NCBI RefSeq assembly: GCF_027116575.1
Contig: NZ_CP098252.1
Span: forward strand, 744,001 to 808,000
Direction: 5' to 3'
DNA: 64,000 nt
Source of the DNA: Oxalobacter aliiformigenes
GTDB taxonomy: Bacteria; Pseudomonadota; Gammaproteobacteria; Burkholderiales; Burkholderiaceae_D
Shown: positions 29,439 through 38,240 of the stretch, piece by piece
How positions within the stretch are numbered: position 1 is the first letter of the stretch
How the letters are laid out: each line of letters opens with the position of its first letter
Position numbers and translations under genes: made by a program
The notes under the pieces: model-generated
Database searches by the model: none
Seen by the model: the letters and a program-made list of their open reading frames with translations, nothing else
Told to the model about the DNA's origin: nothing

Positions 29439-30302
29439 TCAAAGAGAGGCATGCTGTCCGGCATTCTGCTGTTTCGACAGGGAAGCGGCAGTGGCGGCTG
29501 CCACTTTCTTTTCCTTGCGTGCCTTGGCCGTCGGCAAGCGTCTCAGGTTGCGCAGGGCATTCAGATCCTTGATTTCGATGGTTTTCTGATCGACGCTGAT
29601 CCAGCCGATTTCATGAAGGGCCGACAAGGTACGGCTGACCGTTTCGAGTGTCAGCCCGATGTAGCTTCCGATTTCGTGTCGGGTCATGCGGAGATTGAAA
29701 ATCCGGTGGGAATATCCCATTTGTGCGAAACGGTCGGACAACGAAACCAGAAAACGGGCGACGCGTCCCTCGGCAGAAAGTGTCCCCAGCATGCAGATCA
29801 TCGCCTGTTCCCGCACCAGTTCCCTGCTCATGACTCCGTACATGGCGTGTTCGAGTTCCGGATAATTTTTGCCCAGTGCAGTCAGTTTTTTGAACGGGAC
29901 CAGTATCAGATCACAGTCGGAGAGGGCGACGGCTTCGGATGTGTGGAATTTGCTGTGAATGCCATCCACTCCCAGCAAATCGGATTTCATGGGAAATGAA
30001 AGTACCTGCTCGTTGCCGAGTTCGTCGATCATGACGGTTTTGAGGAAGCCGGAATTGACGATGTAAAGCATTTCGAATGGTTGCCCGATAGTATGGATCC
30101 GTTGGCCGGTCTTGAACTGGACATGCTGGAAAAGGACTTCTTCATTGGAGACCGGAGTGTTGTTCGGTGCAGGAATCCGCAGAAGGGAACAAACGTCTCT
30201 CAGGTTCGACCAGAGTTTTCCGTTCTTTTGCCGGCCGGCTTCCATGGAGGAAGAATAAGCCGTGTCCTGAAAGGGTTTGTTCGAATTGGGTGAAAACATC
30301 AT
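29439..30302 (-). CDS. Crp/Fnr family transcriptional regulator
   Basis: The 287-residue product has a cyclic-nucleotide-binding-like N-terminal domain (about residues 55-170), a long dimer helix and a C-terminal helix-turn-helix (MTRHEIGSYIGLTLETVSRTLSALHEIGWI). The recognition helix ETVSR is of FNR type, suggesting a TTGAT-N4-ATCAA site. Only one cysteine (C38) occurs where FNR has its N-terminal iron-sulphur cluster cysteines, so it is not a classical oxygen sensor. The signal is unknown. A Lys/Ala-rich tail after residue 255 is unusual. The start ATG ATG follows GGAGGT. Confidence 0.88.
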   Translation of the reverse strand: MMFSPNSNKPFQDTAYSSSMEAGRQKNGKLWSNLRDVCSLLRIPAPNNTPVSNEEVLFQHVQFKTGQRIHTIGQPFEMLYIVNSGFLKTVMIDELGNEQVLSFPMKSDLLGVDGIHSKFHTSEAVALSDCDLILVPFKKLTALGKNYPELEHAMYGVMSRELVREQAMICMLGTLSAEGRVARFLVSLSDRFAQMGYSHRIFNLRMTRHEIGSYIGLTLETVSRTLSALHEIGWISVDQKTIEIKDLNALRNLRRLPTAKARKEKKVAAATAASLSKQQNAGQHASL

Positions 30303-30853
30303 CGGAACCTCCAGTTAAAGTGATTGTTATGAATTATTCATTAATTTTTGTCTACAGACTGATCAATACCGCAATCAGCGATCCTGTTGTTTGAATTATG
30401 TCAATTTGCCCGGTTTGTGAATATCAGCCAAGGATTAATGTTGTTGTCAGATTAATAACTCTTGTTGTAGGAATTTTCTTACATTCTCATTCCTGGCAAC
30501 AGGGCAGATGTTGATTTTTGATAAACGGAGGGGTTTTCTTTTTCAGTGAACAACGCGAAAAAATTCCGTTTTCCCTGAAAATTTCTTTCCGGAAATTTTT
30601 CCCGGTCTCTTTTTGAACCGGAAATGGTCGTTTTTTCCGTCTGCTGCCTTGTTCCGATGTACGACGTTTGTTCTATCCATGGCTCCCGATTCGATTCTCC
30701 CCGGGCCAGGAACTTTTGAAAGAAGGCTGTCTCAAAGTCCACGTAGTCATTCAATCGATTGATGAAGTTTTCAAATCATTGATTTTATTGAAACCAGAGT
30801 CGGGAATTCGTCGAGTTTCAGACTGAAAAGTGAATTTCACATGGAGGATCATT
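30303..30853. other. AT-rich intergenic stretch between the Crp/Fnr gene and the KGG gene
   Basis: The two flanking genes diverge, so this 551-bp interval must hold both promoters. It is visibly more AT-rich than its surroundings, with long runs of T and of A. One open frame of about 90 codons on the minus strand has no family resemblance or good ribosome binding site, and I leave it out. No repeat or RNA gene was recognised. Confidence 0.5.
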
Positions 30854-31183
30854 ATGGCTTCACAATCCAAAAACAATTCCGGGAGCAAGTCCGGTATGAG
30901 CGCAAGCTCCAAGTCCTCGAGCTCCCGCAGCACGCCTTCCAAACGCGGTTTTGCCGCCATGAGCCCTGAGAAACAACGCGAAATCGCCAGTATGGGAGGA
31001 AAAGCGGCCCATGCCAAGGGAACCGCTCATCAGTTCACCTCCGAGGAAGCGCGTGAAGCAGGTCGCAAGGGAGGTACTGCCGTCAGCCGGGATCGTGCCC
31101 ATATGGCCGCTATCGGCCGCAAGGGAGGATCGAGCTCCCGTTCGGCTTCATCGCGGTCTATGGGAGACAGCGCCAGAAACTGA
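30854..31183 (+). CDS. KGG-repeat stress protein (YciG/Gsi-like)
   Basis: This small basic hydrophilic protein of 109 residues starts at ATG 30854 after ATGGAGGATC. An N-terminal Ser/Lys-rich tract is followed by KGG-type repeats: GFAAMSPEKQREIASMGGKAAHAKG, FTSEEAREAGRKGGTAV and RAHMAAIGRKGGS. Such proteins are induced in stationary phase or stress in enterobacteria and Bacillus; their role is unclear but may involve nucleic-acid or spore-like protection. A terminator follows. Confidence 0.85.
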   Translation: MASQSKNNSGSKSGMSASSKSSSSRSTPSKRGFAAMSPEKQREIASMGGKAAHAKGTAHQFTSEEAREAGRKGGTAVSRDRAHMAAIGRKGGSSSRSASSRSMGDSARN

Positions 31184-31251
31184 ACGGTGACGGGTGTTTG
31201 AGGATTTGTCCGGACGGATGTTCAAACATCCCCTGCCATACATGAAGGAAA

Positions 31252-31290
31252 GACGGGGAGTCAGGAAGATCTGTTGCTCCCCGTTTTTTT
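31252..31290 (+). terminator. Rho-independent terminator after the KGG protein gene
   Basis: ACGGGGAG and CTCCCCGT pair around a 16-nt loop and are followed by seven Ts. Confidence 0.8.
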
Positions 31291-31348
31291 CCGAAACGGT
31301 TTGGTGCCGGTTTTCTGGCCTGAATCAAATCATGAAAAGGAGAATAGG

Positions 31349-32194
31349 ATGACGGCAGTCAAAATTGAAGAACACACCATCAACGACCGGATGCAGGTCG
31401 ATGAGACGAAACGTTTGATGCTCCCGACGATACGATGGGGAGCCATTTTTGCCGGGGTGGTCGTCGGTATATCCGTTCAGACCCTTTTGGGCATTCTCGG
31501 TATTGCCGGAGGTCTTTCTGTCATGAACAATACGTCGGGAGAAAGTTCCGGTTTCGGCCCGATGTTGTGGACGATTGTTTCTTTGCTTATTTCCGCTTTT
31601 GCCGGTGGATTTTTCGCTGCACGCATGTCCGGTTCGAGACGGAAAAGCGATGGTTCCATGTATGGCGCCGTTACCTGGGCCGTTTCCATGCTGCTGTTTG
31701 CCGTGATGCTGTCGACGACGGCCGGGGCGATACTCAACGGGTTGTATTCCGCCGCCGATACGACAGTCGTTTATTCCGGTACAACCGCCAATATGCCACC
31801 GGCAGTCGCCACGCAACTGCGTCAGGAACTCGGCGGTGAATTGAGTGCGGCCAATCTGCAGCAGTTGCAGCAATACTTGCAAGCCGGTCAGCGCGACGAG
31901 GCGATCGTTTATCTGACGTCTCTGGGAGTCGAGTCTCCGCGTGCCGTTTCCGTTGTCAATAATGCAATGGATCAGATCGGCAGTTCGACCATCATTGCGT
32001 CCGAACAGCTGATTTCGCCTCAACAGCTGGTCAGAGCGGTGACTGCAGCGGCCTGGATGGTATTTATCGGGGTGGCGCTCTCCCTGGTTGCCAGTGTATG
32101 CGGAGGGATCATGGGAGCGAAATATGCTTTCCGCAGTATCTGGGGCCAGAACGGATTCCCGCGCATGCCGAAAGAAAGCCGGTTGATAGACTGA
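31349..32194 (+). CDS. Integral membrane protein of unknown function
   Basis: The ATG at 31349 follows AAAAGGAGAATAGG. The 281-residue product has an N-terminal cytoplasmic segment, then hydrophobic helices at about residues 28-50 (WGAIFAGVVVGISVQTLLGILGIAGG), 60-80, 95-117 and 240-265. A Gln-rich soluble part lies between (LSAANLQQLQQYLQAGQRDEAIVYL). The TIRWGAIFAG opening resembles membrane proteins found near stress genes in Burkholderiales, but I do not know the family's function. It follows the KGG gene, from which a terminator separates it. Confidence 0.7.
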   Translation: MTAVKIEEHTINDRMQVDETKRLMLPTIRWGAIFAGVVVGISVQTLLGILGIAGGLSVMNNTSGESSGFGPMLWTIVSLLISAFAGGFFAARMSGSRRKSDGSMYGAVTWAVSMLLFAVMLSTTAGAILNGLYSAADTTVVYSGTTANMPPAVATQLRQELGGELSAANLQQLQQYLQAGQRDEAIVYLTSLGVESPRAVSVVNNAMDQIGSSTIIASEQLISPQQLVRAVTAAAWMVFIGVALSLVASVCGGIMGAKYAFRSIWGQNGFPRMPKESRLID

Positions 32195-32278
32195 TTCACC
32201 GGATGTTGACCGTGCCAATGAAAGATCCGGCCGAACCGGTTTATAGGCGTTTCCTGAAGCAAGGTGGTTGATTGTGTC

Positions 32279-32312
32279 TGACATTGTGTTGTTTTAAAAC
32301 AACACAATGTCA
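32279..32312. repeat. Perfect 34-bp palindrome
   Basis: The half-site TGACATTGTGTTGTTTT is followed directly by its exact reverse complement, with no spacer. It lies 85 bp after the stop of the membrane protein gene. No T-run follows, so it is not a standard terminator. Confidence 0.9.
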
Positions 32313-32737
32313 TGAAAGTCTGCAAACCGGTTTTCCGGATCGGGTAAGACAGGTCAGAACGTGGTTCTGGCTGTTTCAGAATAAAGAACAGGCGAAACGA
32401 CCGGTGTATGACCGGTTGCCGGATAAGGCGGATATTCTGCTGGAAGCGGGTATGTGTCGATACCGCTTTTCTGAAAAAGAATGACCGGATGGGGTTGGCA
32501 GGACTGGCAGAATGCCGTTCGGTGCCATTTGCCCTGGTTTCGGTTTCCGCCCCGATGGAAATTCTTGTCGGACAGGTCTGTTTGCGGCCGCAGCGGAATG
32601 ACAATGTTTCCTTGGTGGAATTTGTCAACAGAGGCGATACCACCGGTTCGATGAACATGTACCGGGCTGAATGGTCCTGAAACGGCTGTCTGAACGGGAA
32701 AGGACAATAGCCTGACAGAGGAAGACTTATCGAAATG

Positions 32738-32766
32738 TGCCGGAATGCGTTTCCGGCATTTTTTAT
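32738..32766 (+). terminator. Plus-strand hairpin terminator with no obvious upstream gene
   Basis: TGCCGGAA and TTCCGGCA form an 8-bp stem with a 4-nt loop followed by TTTTTT. The nearest plus-strand gene ends about 540 bp upstream. It may also end transcription of the minus-strand hydrolase gene, but the T-run on that side is poor. Confidence 0.7.
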
Positions 32767-32789
32767 GGCCAAAACAGATATCGGACGGA

Positions 32790-33719
32790 TCAGACCAGCT
32801 TGTCGAGCCGCAGGGTTTTGCCGAGAACACCGGATTCCAGACGTTGCCGTTCCAGTTCCTCTTTTTCCCAGATGAGAGGCAAGACATGCATCGGTTCGTC
32901 CAGTGGTTCATCGGACAGTTTGAACGTTCCCCAGTGCATGCCGATGAACTGTTTCGCGCCAAGAATCCTGAAAGCTTTCACCGCTTCTTCCGGATCGATG
33001 TGCTGTGCCCGCATGAACCAGCGCGGTGCATAGGCCCCGACGGGAAGCATGGCGGCATGGATGTCGGGAAAACGTTCGGCGATTCCGGAGAAACCGTCAA
33101 ACCAGCCGGTATCGCCGGAGTGATAGATGCACAAGCCGTTTCGGGCGATGACATAACCGCCCCACCAGCTTGTATTGATATCGGTCAGTGAGCGCCTGCT
33201 CCAGTGTTCGGCGGGAACGAACGTGACATCCAGCCCTTCGATTTCTTCCTGTTGCCACCAGCCCATCTCAATGACGCGTGAAAATCCGTTGTGCCGGAAC
33301 CAGTGGCCCAACCCTTTCGGAACGACATAGACCGGTTCCGGGCCAAGCCGTTTGAGAGTCGGAGCATCCATGTGGTCACGATGGTTGTGCGTGATGAAAA
33401 CCGCATCGGGTTTCGGCAGGGCCGGCCAGTCCAGTCCGGGTGGAGAATTACGCCTGATAAAACCGAGCGATCGGGAAAGCACGGGATCGATCAGCAGGTT
33501 TTTCCCGCCCAGCTGGATGAGAAAGGATGCCTGTCCGATCCAGGTCAACGTATCGGCCGTCGCGCGCCAGAGTCCCTGCCCGTCATTATACATGTAAGGA
33601 ATCACTATCCCGGTAGCCGGCGATTTCGGCCGTTTTTCATCATGCCAGCCCAACAGCCATTTCAGGGTCTGGCTCCCTGCCGGTTTGCGGAAGTTGCTTT
33701 TCAGATTGGAAAAATGCAT
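32790..33719 (-). CDS. Metallo-beta-lactamase-fold hydrolase (UlaG / NAPE-PLD-like)
   Basis: The start at 33719 (MHFSNLKSNFRKPAG) is fixed by AAGGAG ten bases upstream; an open frame extends 54 codons further but is not conserved-looking. The 309-residue protein has the metal motif THNHRDHMD, LTWIGQASFLIQ, IYHSGDTGWFDGF and a final HWGTF. This is the order seen in L-ascorbate-6-phosphate lactonase and N-acyl-phosphatidylethanolamine phospholipase D-like proteins. The substrate is unknown; phospholipid or lactone hydrolysis are candidates. The protein has no signal peptide. Confidence 0.88.
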   Translation of the reverse strand: MHFSNLKSNFRKPAGSQTLKWLLGWHDEKRPKSPATGIVIPYMYNDGQGLWRATADTLTWIGQASFLIQLGGKNLLIDPVLSRSLGFIRRNSPPGLDWPALPKPDAVFITHNHRDHMDAPTLKRLGPEPVYVVPKGLGHWFRHNGFSRVIEMGWWQQEEIEGLDVTFVPAEHWSRRSLTDINTSWWGGYVIARNGLCIYHSGDTGWFDGFSGIAERFPDIHAAMLPVGAYAPRWFMRAQHIDPEEAVKAFRILGAKQFIGMHWGTFKLSDEPLDEPMHVLPLIWEKEELERQRLESGVLGKTLRLDKLV

Positions 33720-33867
33720 GGCTCGAAACTCCTTGATCCGGTATTTTACCGTGTCGGCGGTATGTTTTTGCGATACTCCCATGCAAAGAGTGAGGAATTG
33801 CCAGCGGATGCGTGTGTGGTTTTTCAGCTGGTTTTTCCAAAAAACGGACATCTTGAACGACCATATT

Positions 33868-33897
33868 TTGAGATAGGACAAAGGCCTCGTTTACAAT
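33868..33897 (+). promoter_or_regulatory. Sigma-70 promoter of the cobalamin uptake operon
   Basis: TTGAGA (33868-33873) and TACAAT (33892-33897) are separated by 18 bp. The predicted transcript start lies about 7 bp downstream, exactly where the riboswitch begins. Confidence 0.7.
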
Positions 33898-33903
33898 CTG
33901 CCC

Positions 33904-34110
33904 GTTCCGGTGCCAGTGCATCTTTCTGATGTGCGGTTAAACGGGAAACACGGAGCCGTCTGTAATGGCCAACGTGTGCTGCCCCCGCAACGGTAAGCAG
34001 GTGTTCCGAAAGGAATCCGTCATCCATCTTGTACCACTGTGCCTGAGATGCATGGGAAGGTCTGATGACGGTCTCGAGTGATCGAAAAGCCTGTAGCCCG
34101 GATACCGGCC
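33904..34110 (+). promoter_or_regulatory. Cobalamin riboswitch
   Basis: The conserved core GCTGCCCCCGCAACGGTAA is present at about 33975-33995. An upstream GGGAAACACGGAGCC segment matches the GGGAA/GGTGC region, and the B12 box variant AGCCCGGATACCGGCC closes the element at 34110. It sits in the 5' leader of the first btuB-like gene, 160 bp before its start. Adenosylcobalamin binding would repress the whole operon, as in other B12 uptake operons. Confidence 0.93.
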
Positions 34111-34270
34111 GGAATGGAACAGGTTATGCCGCGGACGGGGAAATTCCGCGAAGACGGACCGGCGATTTCACTTCTTTCTGGCGTCTTTCGTTTTTTCTTT
34201 TCCGCAGTGTATTGATTGACTGGAGTCCGGCGGGGTCGCCGGCGTAAAGTATTTTAATGGAATAGAACTC

Positions 34271-36220
34271 ATGCATTCCCACGTTTCAATCCGTCGCCGT
34301 CATGTGGCGATCAAACCCCTTTTGCTCGTTTCCCTGCTGACCGGCTGCTTTGCCGGTGCCGCTTTCGCACAGGAAACCGGCGATATCGAAGAAAAAACAC
34401 TGGAACCCGTTGTGGTGACCGCCTCGCGTATCGAACAGCTGCAGAAAGACGCCATTCCCAGTACGACCGTCATCACTTCTGAGACCATCCAGAACAAGAA
34501 ACTGGCTGACTTGCCGTCTTTGTTAAAGAGTGAGGCAGGGATTGATTTTGCACGGAGTGGTGGCGCGGGTACAGCTACTTCAGTGTTCATGAGAGGAACC
34601 AATTCGTCGCAATTGCTGGTCATGATCGACGGGGTTCCTATTCAGGATGGTAATGCGATAGGTACCGTGGATTTGCTTTCCCATATCCAGCCTGACCAGA
34701 TTGATCATATCGAAGTCGTCCGCGGCAATGTTTCAGCCATTTATGGTTCTGGCGCGATGGGGGGGGTCATCCAGATTTTCACCAAGCAGGGAACCGGAAA
34801 ACCGACAGCCAACGTTTTTGCTGAATATGGTTCTGATAATACTACCAAGATCGGTGCGGGTGTGTCGGGCAAGACGGAAGCGGGAACGAGTTTCGCATTG
34901 TCAGTAACACGGTTCAGAACGGATGGTTTCTCTACAATGGATTCTTCAAAGAATGCAGGGGTAAATCCAGATGATGATTATGACAGAAATGTCAGTGTCA
35001 ATGCCGCGTTATCTCAGCGGTTAAACAGGGATCATGAAATTGGTGCACGTTTATATATGTATGATGCGAAATTTGATTATGACAATATAAACGGAGCAGC
35101 ATCAGATAATTATGGTAAATCCAAACAATGGACGGGTGCGGTTTATAGTAAGAATCGTTTTACACAAGACTGGCTTTCAACTGTAACAGTTTCTTATAAC
35201 AGTATCGAGCGCCATGATAATGAATGGGGAGGAGTGATTAATAATTGGGGAGGATTTATCGAGAACTACGATCATAATGCCAAATTTCGTAGTGAAACAA
35301 AATTATTGCAATGGAATAATACGATTGCATTATCATCTGACTGGACATTAACAGCAGGTATTGATGCGGGTTCGGAAGAAGCTCATGTTAATTCAAAAGC
35401 ACCCTATGATTATTATAGCAATTATTCAATGGATGTTAATCGGGATAAATACAGTGTCTATGCCGGTTTGCTCGGCAAAGTAGGTACACATAACTTACAG
35501 GCAAATGTTCGTTATGATCATGTAGAAGATGCAGATTCGGATATAACGGGATACTTGGGATATGGATATGATCTGACGTCAACGTGGAAATTATTGGCTA
35601 GTGTATCTACTTCTTTCTTGGCACCGACTTTATATCAGCAATATTATCCAAATGGCGGGAATGCAGATTTGAAATCTGAGCGTTCAACCAATTATGAGGC
35701 TGGCATTCAATATGCCAAGGGTAAAGACCTGTTTAGATTGAGTGTATTTGAATGGCATACAAGAGACTTAATAGATTACGCTACAGGCGGTAATGGGTAC
35801 GGGTATTACAATGTCAGTCGTGCAAAAAATACAGGTGTCGAGTTCAATGCAAATACAGAAATATTTGGAATTGATATTCGCTCAAATTTGACGTGGCAGA
35901 ATCCAAAGAATCGCGAAACAGATGAACAGTTAGTAAAACGTCCAAAATTCTTTGGTTCTCTTAATGTTTCGAAAACGATGGGGCCATGGTATTTTGGGGG
36001 AGATGTTTTGTTTAATGGACATAGGGCTGACAAGGATTATGCATCAGAATACAGATTGGGTTCCTATACGCTTGTCAACCTGAATGCCCGTTACAATATC
36101 AACAAGAACATTTCGCTTTATGCCCGTATCGAAAACCTGTTCGACAAGGATTACGAAACGGCATACGGTTACAACCAGCCAGATCGCGGCGCGTATGTGG
36201 GGGTGAACGTGAAGATGTAA
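34271..36220 (+). CDS. btuB: TonB-dependent cobalamin receptor BtuB-like (first copy, mosaic)
   Basis: This outer-membrane 22-strand barrel receptor is 649 residues long. It has a signal peptide (LLLVSLLTGCFAGAAFA), TonB box LEPVVVTASR, plug domain (SVFMRGTNSSQLLVMIDGVPIQDG, RGNVSAIYGSGAMGGVIQIFTK) and a C-terminal barrel ending KDYETAYGYNQPDRGAYVGVNVKM with an even-spaced terminal strand. A B12 riboswitch upstream and BtuCDF downstream support a cobalamin or cobinamide substrate. The ends are GC-rich, but roughly 34900-36050 is strikingly AT-rich: 17 G+C in 60 at 35281-35340 against 37 in 60 at 34321-34380. That points to intragenic replacement. Confidence 0.93.
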   Translation: MHSHVSIRRRHVAIKPLLLVSLLTGCFAGAAFAQETGDIEEKTLEPVVVTASRIEQLQKDAIPSTTVITSETIQNKKLADLPSLLKSEAGIDFARSGGAGTATSVFMRGTNSSQLLVMIDGVPIQDGNAIGTVDLLSHIQPDQIDHIEVVRGNVSAIYGSGAMGGVIQIFTKQGTGKPTANVFAEYGSDNTTKIGAGVSGKTEAGTSFALSVTRFRTDGFSTMDSSKNAGVNPDDDYDRNVSVNAALSQRLNRDHEIGARLYMYDAKFDYDNINGAASDNYGKSKQWTGAVYSKNRFTQDWLSTVTVSYNSIERHDNEWGGVINNWGGFIENYDHNAKFRSETKLLQWNNTIALSSDWTLTAGIDAGSEEAHVNSKAPYDYYSNYSMDVNRDKYSVYAGLLGKVGTHNLQANVRYDHVEDADSDITGYLGYGYDLTSTWKLLASVSTSFLAPTLYQQYYPNGGNADLKSERSTNYEAGIQYAKGKDLFRLSVFEWHTRDLIDYATGGNGYGYYNVSRAKNTGVEFNANTEIFGIDIRSNLTWQNPKNRETDEQLVKRPKFFGSLNVSKTMGPWYFGGDVLFNGHRADKDYASEYRLGSYTLVNLNARYNINKNISLYARIENLFDKDYETAYGYNQPDRGAYVGVNVKM

Positions 36221-36262
36221 GATAGAATGTTTCCCCGATTCCATGGCCGGAAAAAGGGAAAT

Positions 36263-38203
36263 ATGTCCGACAAAAAATTCATCGCGAAACGGAGCCTGTT
36301 TTCCGGCATTTGCCGGGGAGCAGGCTTTTTTCTGTCCGGGATGGGAGTTTTGTCCATGTGTCTGGTCTCTGTGGCATGGGCGCGGGAAGACTCTGTTGCA
36401 GAAGAAGAGCTGGCGACGGTGGTCGTGACGGCCTCCCGTTTCCAGGAGCAGGAAGGGGAAGCGCTTTCTGCCACGACAGTGATTACGCAACAGACTATCC
36501 GTAACAAACAACTGGCCGATCTGGCGTCACTTTTGCGCAGTGAGGCAGGTATCGAGTTTGACCGGATGGGGGGACCGGGGATGGTGACGTCGGTTTTCAT
36601 GCGGGGCAGCAATGCGAACCGGGTGCTGGTGCAGCTCGACGGTGTGCCGGTGACGGACGGGTCGGTGATGGGCTCCGCGGCCATATTGAGCCAGCTTCAG
36701 CCTGACCAGATCGACCGTATCGAGATAGTTCGTGGTGATATATCGGCCGTTTACGGGATGGGGGCCGCGGGCGGGGTGATCCGGATTTTCACAAAACGCG
36801 GAGAAGGCAGGCCATCGGCCAGTTTGTTTGCGGAATATGGCAGTCGTGATACATCCCGGTTGGGGGCCCGTGTATCCGGACAATCGGACGATACCCGTTT
36901 TGCGCTGACGGCGTCCCGTTCGGATACGCGTGGTTTCTCAACCATGTCTTCGTCGGAGAATCCGATGGTCAATCCGGACAGGGATGGCAATGAGAATGTG
37001 ACTGTGACGGGAAATGTGTCGTGCCGTTTCGGGGCGGACGGGGAGCTGGGGATGCGTCTGTATCTGGGGGATGCACGGTATGATTACGATATCGGCGGTG
37101 GTCCGGATGAGGTCAATACCGGCAGAAACCGGCAATGGATCGGGGCGGTATATGGCAAAAAACGTTTTTCACCGGACTGGCTGTCCGCCCTGACGTTGTC
37201 ACGTATGGACATCAGGCGGAAATATGAGACGAAATATGGTATCGTGCGTCCGTCCTCCGAATGGAACGGTATGGTTTTTCCGCTCAGGGATCCCAATGGA
37301 AAATCGGATTCACGGGCACGGACCAGTCTGTTGCGATGGCATAATGATGTGGTGCTGTCCAGTGACTGGACGGCGACAGCCGGTGTTGAAGCGGGGCACG
37401 AGGAGGCGGAGTCCGGGAAAGATGGCAGGAGCAGTGTATGGAATCGTGACCGGTACAGCCTGTATGGCGGAATATCGGGAAAAACCGGAGCGCATGACTG
37501 GCAGGTGAATGTGCGTTATGACCGTGCAGGTCAGGCGGATTCGGCAGTTTCGGGATATCTGGGTTATGGCCATGCACTGACACCGGTCTGGAAACTGGTG
37601 GGCAATATCTCGACGTCTTTTCTGGTTCCGACACTGTATCAGCAATACAATCCGGTGTATGGCAACCGCGATCTGAAAGCAGAAAAGACCCGTGCCGCCG
37701 AGGTGGGTGTCCAGTATGCATCGGCGGAAACAAGAGTGCGGTTGACGGCTTTTTCGTGGTTTACGCGTGATCTGATCGATTTTGATTCGGCATTGCATTA
37801 TGTCAATGTCGGCAAGGCGAGAAACCGGGGATTGGAGATGGTATTGCATACGGTGCTGGCCGGGATGGATGTGAATACCAGCCTGACGGTTCAGCAACCT
37901 GAGGATGTATCGGCTGAAACGGTGTTGGCCCGCCGGGCCAGGCGGCTGGGGACGTTCAATGTTTCGAAAACGTCCGGTCGGTGGTATGCCGGAGGCAATG
38001 TGCAATATACGGGAGAACGGGTGGATGGCAGCCACAGGTTGCCGGCTTACTGGCTGGCCAGTCTGGATGTGCGTTGTCGCATTTCGCGGGAAGTATCCGT
38101 TTATGGACGCATTGAAAATCTTTTCGACAAGGATTACGAGACGGTTTACGGTTATAACCAGCCCGGCAGGGGGATTTATGTCGGGGTTGATTTGACGATG
38201 TAA
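36263..38203 (+). CDS. btuB: TonB-dependent cobalamin receptor BtuB-like (second copy)
   Basis: This is a tandem paralogue of the preceding receptor, 646 residues from ATG 36263 (MSDKKFIAKRSLF) after AAAAAGGGAAAT. It shows a signal peptide, TonB box LATVVVTASR, plug (SVFMRGSNANRVLVQLDGVPVTDG, RGDISAVYGMGAAGGVIRIFTK) and a barrel ending KDYETVYGYNQPGRGIYVGVDLTM. The plug and the last strands closely match the first copy while the barrel middle differs. GC content is uniformly high, unlike copy one. It may take a different corrinoid or extend the phage-resistance repertoire; both are inferences. Confidence 0.93.
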   Translation: MSDKKFIAKRSLFSGICRGAGFFLSGMGVLSMCLVSVAWAREDSVAEEELATVVVTASRFQEQEGEALSATTVITQQTIRNKQLADLASLLRSEAGIEFDRMGGPGMVTSVFMRGSNANRVLVQLDGVPVTDGSVMGSAAILSQLQPDQIDRIEIVRGDISAVYGMGAAGGVIRIFTKRGEGRPSASLFAEYGSRDTSRLGARVSGQSDDTRFALTASRSDTRGFSTMSSSENPMVNPDRDGNENVTVTGNVSCRFGADGELGMRLYLGDARYDYDIGGGPDEVNTGRNRQWIGAVYGKKRFSPDWLSALTLSRMDIRRKYETKYGIVRPSSEWNGMVFPLRDPNGKSDSRARTSLLRWHNDVVLSSDWTATAGVEAGHEEAESGKDGRSSVWNRDRYSLYGGISGKTGAHDWQVNVRYDRAGQADSAVSGYLGYGHALTPVWKLVGNISTSFLVPTLYQQYNPVYGNRDLKAEKTRAAEVGVQYASAETRVRLTAFSWFTRDLIDFDSALHYVNVGKARNRGLEMVLHTVLAGMDVNTSLTVQQPEDVSAETVLARRARRLGTFNVSKTSGRWYAGGNVQYTGERVDGSHRLPAYWLASLDVRCRISREVSVYGRIENLFDKDYETVYGYNQPGRGIYVGVDLTM

Positions 38204-38240
38204 AATAGCGGTTTCATTACCTATTCGGAAGGCTTGTTAG

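Larger units (their letters stand above)
32195..32789. other. 595-bp interval with a long palindrome and a plus-strand terminator but no clear gene
   Basis: Apart from the 34-bp palindrome at 32279-32312 and the hairpin at 32738-32766, I see only short open frames without family resemblance. The presence of a plus-oriented terminator at the far end, where the next gene is on the minus strand, leaves room for an unannotated transcript. Confidence 0.5.

Noticed and set aside
28647..29999. A 450-codon open frame starting as CpoB and running past the operon terminator
   Set aside because: Only the first part is CpoB; after the A6 tract the translation is nonsense, and the true TPR sequence lies in the next frame and stops at 29385.
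30479..30754. A 91-codon minus-strand frame between the Crp/Fnr and KGG genes
   Set aside because: No family resemblance or good ribosome binding site, and it lies in an AT-rich intergenic region.
32354..32962. A 202-codon minus-strand frame near the palindrome
   Set aside because: It overlaps the hydrolase gene out of frame, crosses the terminator and has no coding character.
34271..36220. The AT-rich btuB as a mobile element or prophage cargo
   Set aside because: No integrase, transposase, inverted ends or direct repeats surround it, and only the middle of the gene differs in composition.
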